A stretch of DNA of 40,943 bases from Syntrophomonadaceae bacterium (lineage in GTDB: Bacteria; Bacillota; Syntrophomonadia; Syntrophomonadales; Syntrophomonadaceae). How positions within the stretch are numbered: position 1 is the stretch's first letter; each line of letters opens with the position of its first letter. The notes under the pieces were generated by a model. That model was not told the origin of the DNA, did not search any database, and saw only the letters and a list, made by a program, of their open reading frames with translations. The stretch lies in NCBI GenBank assembly GCA_012729835.1, contig JAAYCK010000015.1, positions 1-40,943 on the forward strand, in the 5' to 3' direction. Positions 40,535-40,943 of the stretch are shown piece by piece. The position numbers were made by a program, and so were the translations under genes.

Positions 40535-40943
40535 TTATAAGCCGCGCGAACTTTCACTGCGCAAATATCTTTTGTCCCGGGTTTCCAACACCTCATTAAC
40601 CATAGCCAGCATTTTGTCCCGGTCCTTCTGCAGAGTCCCGGTTATGGGCAGATAATTGGATGCGTGGCTGCCTACAAATTTTAGATTATCAATGGTGATA
40701 TTCTCAAACATCCATTTCATTTCTTCCAGGGTCTCAAAGGGATCCAGCAGTTCCAGTTCGCCACTGTTAATCCGGCGATAAAACCCGGTGCCAGGAACCG
40801 GCGTCACGGTCAAAGCAGCCAGGTATTGGGGCTTCATCTCGTTGATTATTCTCGCGGTAGCCAATGCATGCTCCTGTGAACGGGGACCTCGACCGGCCAA
40901 CCCTAATAAAACCATGGCTGACAGGTTGATCCCGGCATTGATC
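40535..40943 (-). CDS. Radical SAM protein, C-terminal part (partial)
   Basis: The frame is open through the right edge of the window; the residues before the first in-frame ATG (INAGINLSAM) fit the family, so the start lies outside. The visible 135 residues contain VLLGLAGRG, HALATARIINEMKPQYLAALTV, and PGTGFY, typical of the C-terminal half of the TIM barrel in radical SAM proteins annotated as B12-free oxidoreductases of the Elp3/MiaB/NifB group. The CxxxCxxC cluster motif would be upstream, outside the window. Confidence 0.75.
   Translation of the reverse strand, partial: INAGINLSAMVLLGLAGRGPRSQEHALATARIINEMKPQYLAALTVTPVPGTGFYRRINSGELELLDPFETLEEMKWMFENITIDNLKFVGSHASNYLPITGTLQKDRDKMLAMVNEVLETRDKRYLRSESSRGL

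Overview
The window looks like chromosome from a Gram-positive anaerobe of the Firmicutes, probably class Clostridia. The clues are strong AGGAGG-type ribosome binding sites, frequent TTG starts, a DUF1659/DUF2922 pair with a small UviB/BhlA-like membrane protein, Ku with LigD split into separate ligase and polymerase genes, and a PPDK regulatory protein. The genus cannot be fixed from this sequence alone. Composition changes sharply along the window. Positions 1-5.25 kb and 9.55-11.6 kb are AT-rich, 5.27-9.54 kb is a GC-rich block, and 11.7-41 kb is intermediate.

Layout. (1) 1-5,248, rightward: two GIY-YIG nuclease-family genes (the first cut by the window edge), then two dynamin-like GTPases. 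This resembles a compact defence operon. (2) 5,276-9,540, GC-rich island: a leftward three-gene cassette (6,217-7,403, including a HIRAN-like protein) with a clear sigma-A promoter carrying two copies of an inverted repeat. The cassette is flanked by two long non-coding elements in inverted orientation (5,276-6,112 minus; 7,625-8,410 plus). Read outward from the cassette, the two elements align over most of their length, differ by compensatory changes in stems, and carry different numbers of a small hairpin unit. They look like a large structured RNA that I cannot assign to a known family. An orphan gene (8,780) and a third, degraded fragment follow. (3) 9,765-11,585: a HEPN-type protein with an RNxxxH motif. 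(4) 27,560 down to 11,681, leftward: an eight-gene run encoding a UvrD-like helicase-nuclease, a type III-like Mod and Res, a DUF262/DUF1524 plus DUF262 pair (GmrSD-like), a second methyltransferase, a HerA-like ATPase and a NurA-like nuclease. This is a large composite restriction or defence locus with the DUF262 pair sitting in its middle. (5) 27.9-29.2 kb: small membrane or phage-like genes. (6) tRNA-Pro(CGG) at 29,558-29,634. (7) 34,598-29,708: a DivIVA-motif coiled-coil protein, a coiled-coil response regulator with the same N-terminal motif, a HEAT-repeat membrane protein, a processive glycosyltransferase and a receiver-Hpt protein. (8) 37,417-34,733: an NHEJ operon (Ku, ATP-dependent ligase, LigD-type polymerase). 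(9) 38-41 kb: housekeeping and hypothetical genes, with two related palindromic repeats. One of these carries GGA-loop hairpins.

The left 27.6 kb reads as an accessory island holding at least three distinct candidate defence units beside an ordinary chromosomal region. All functional assignments come from motifs read by eye; no database search was run.
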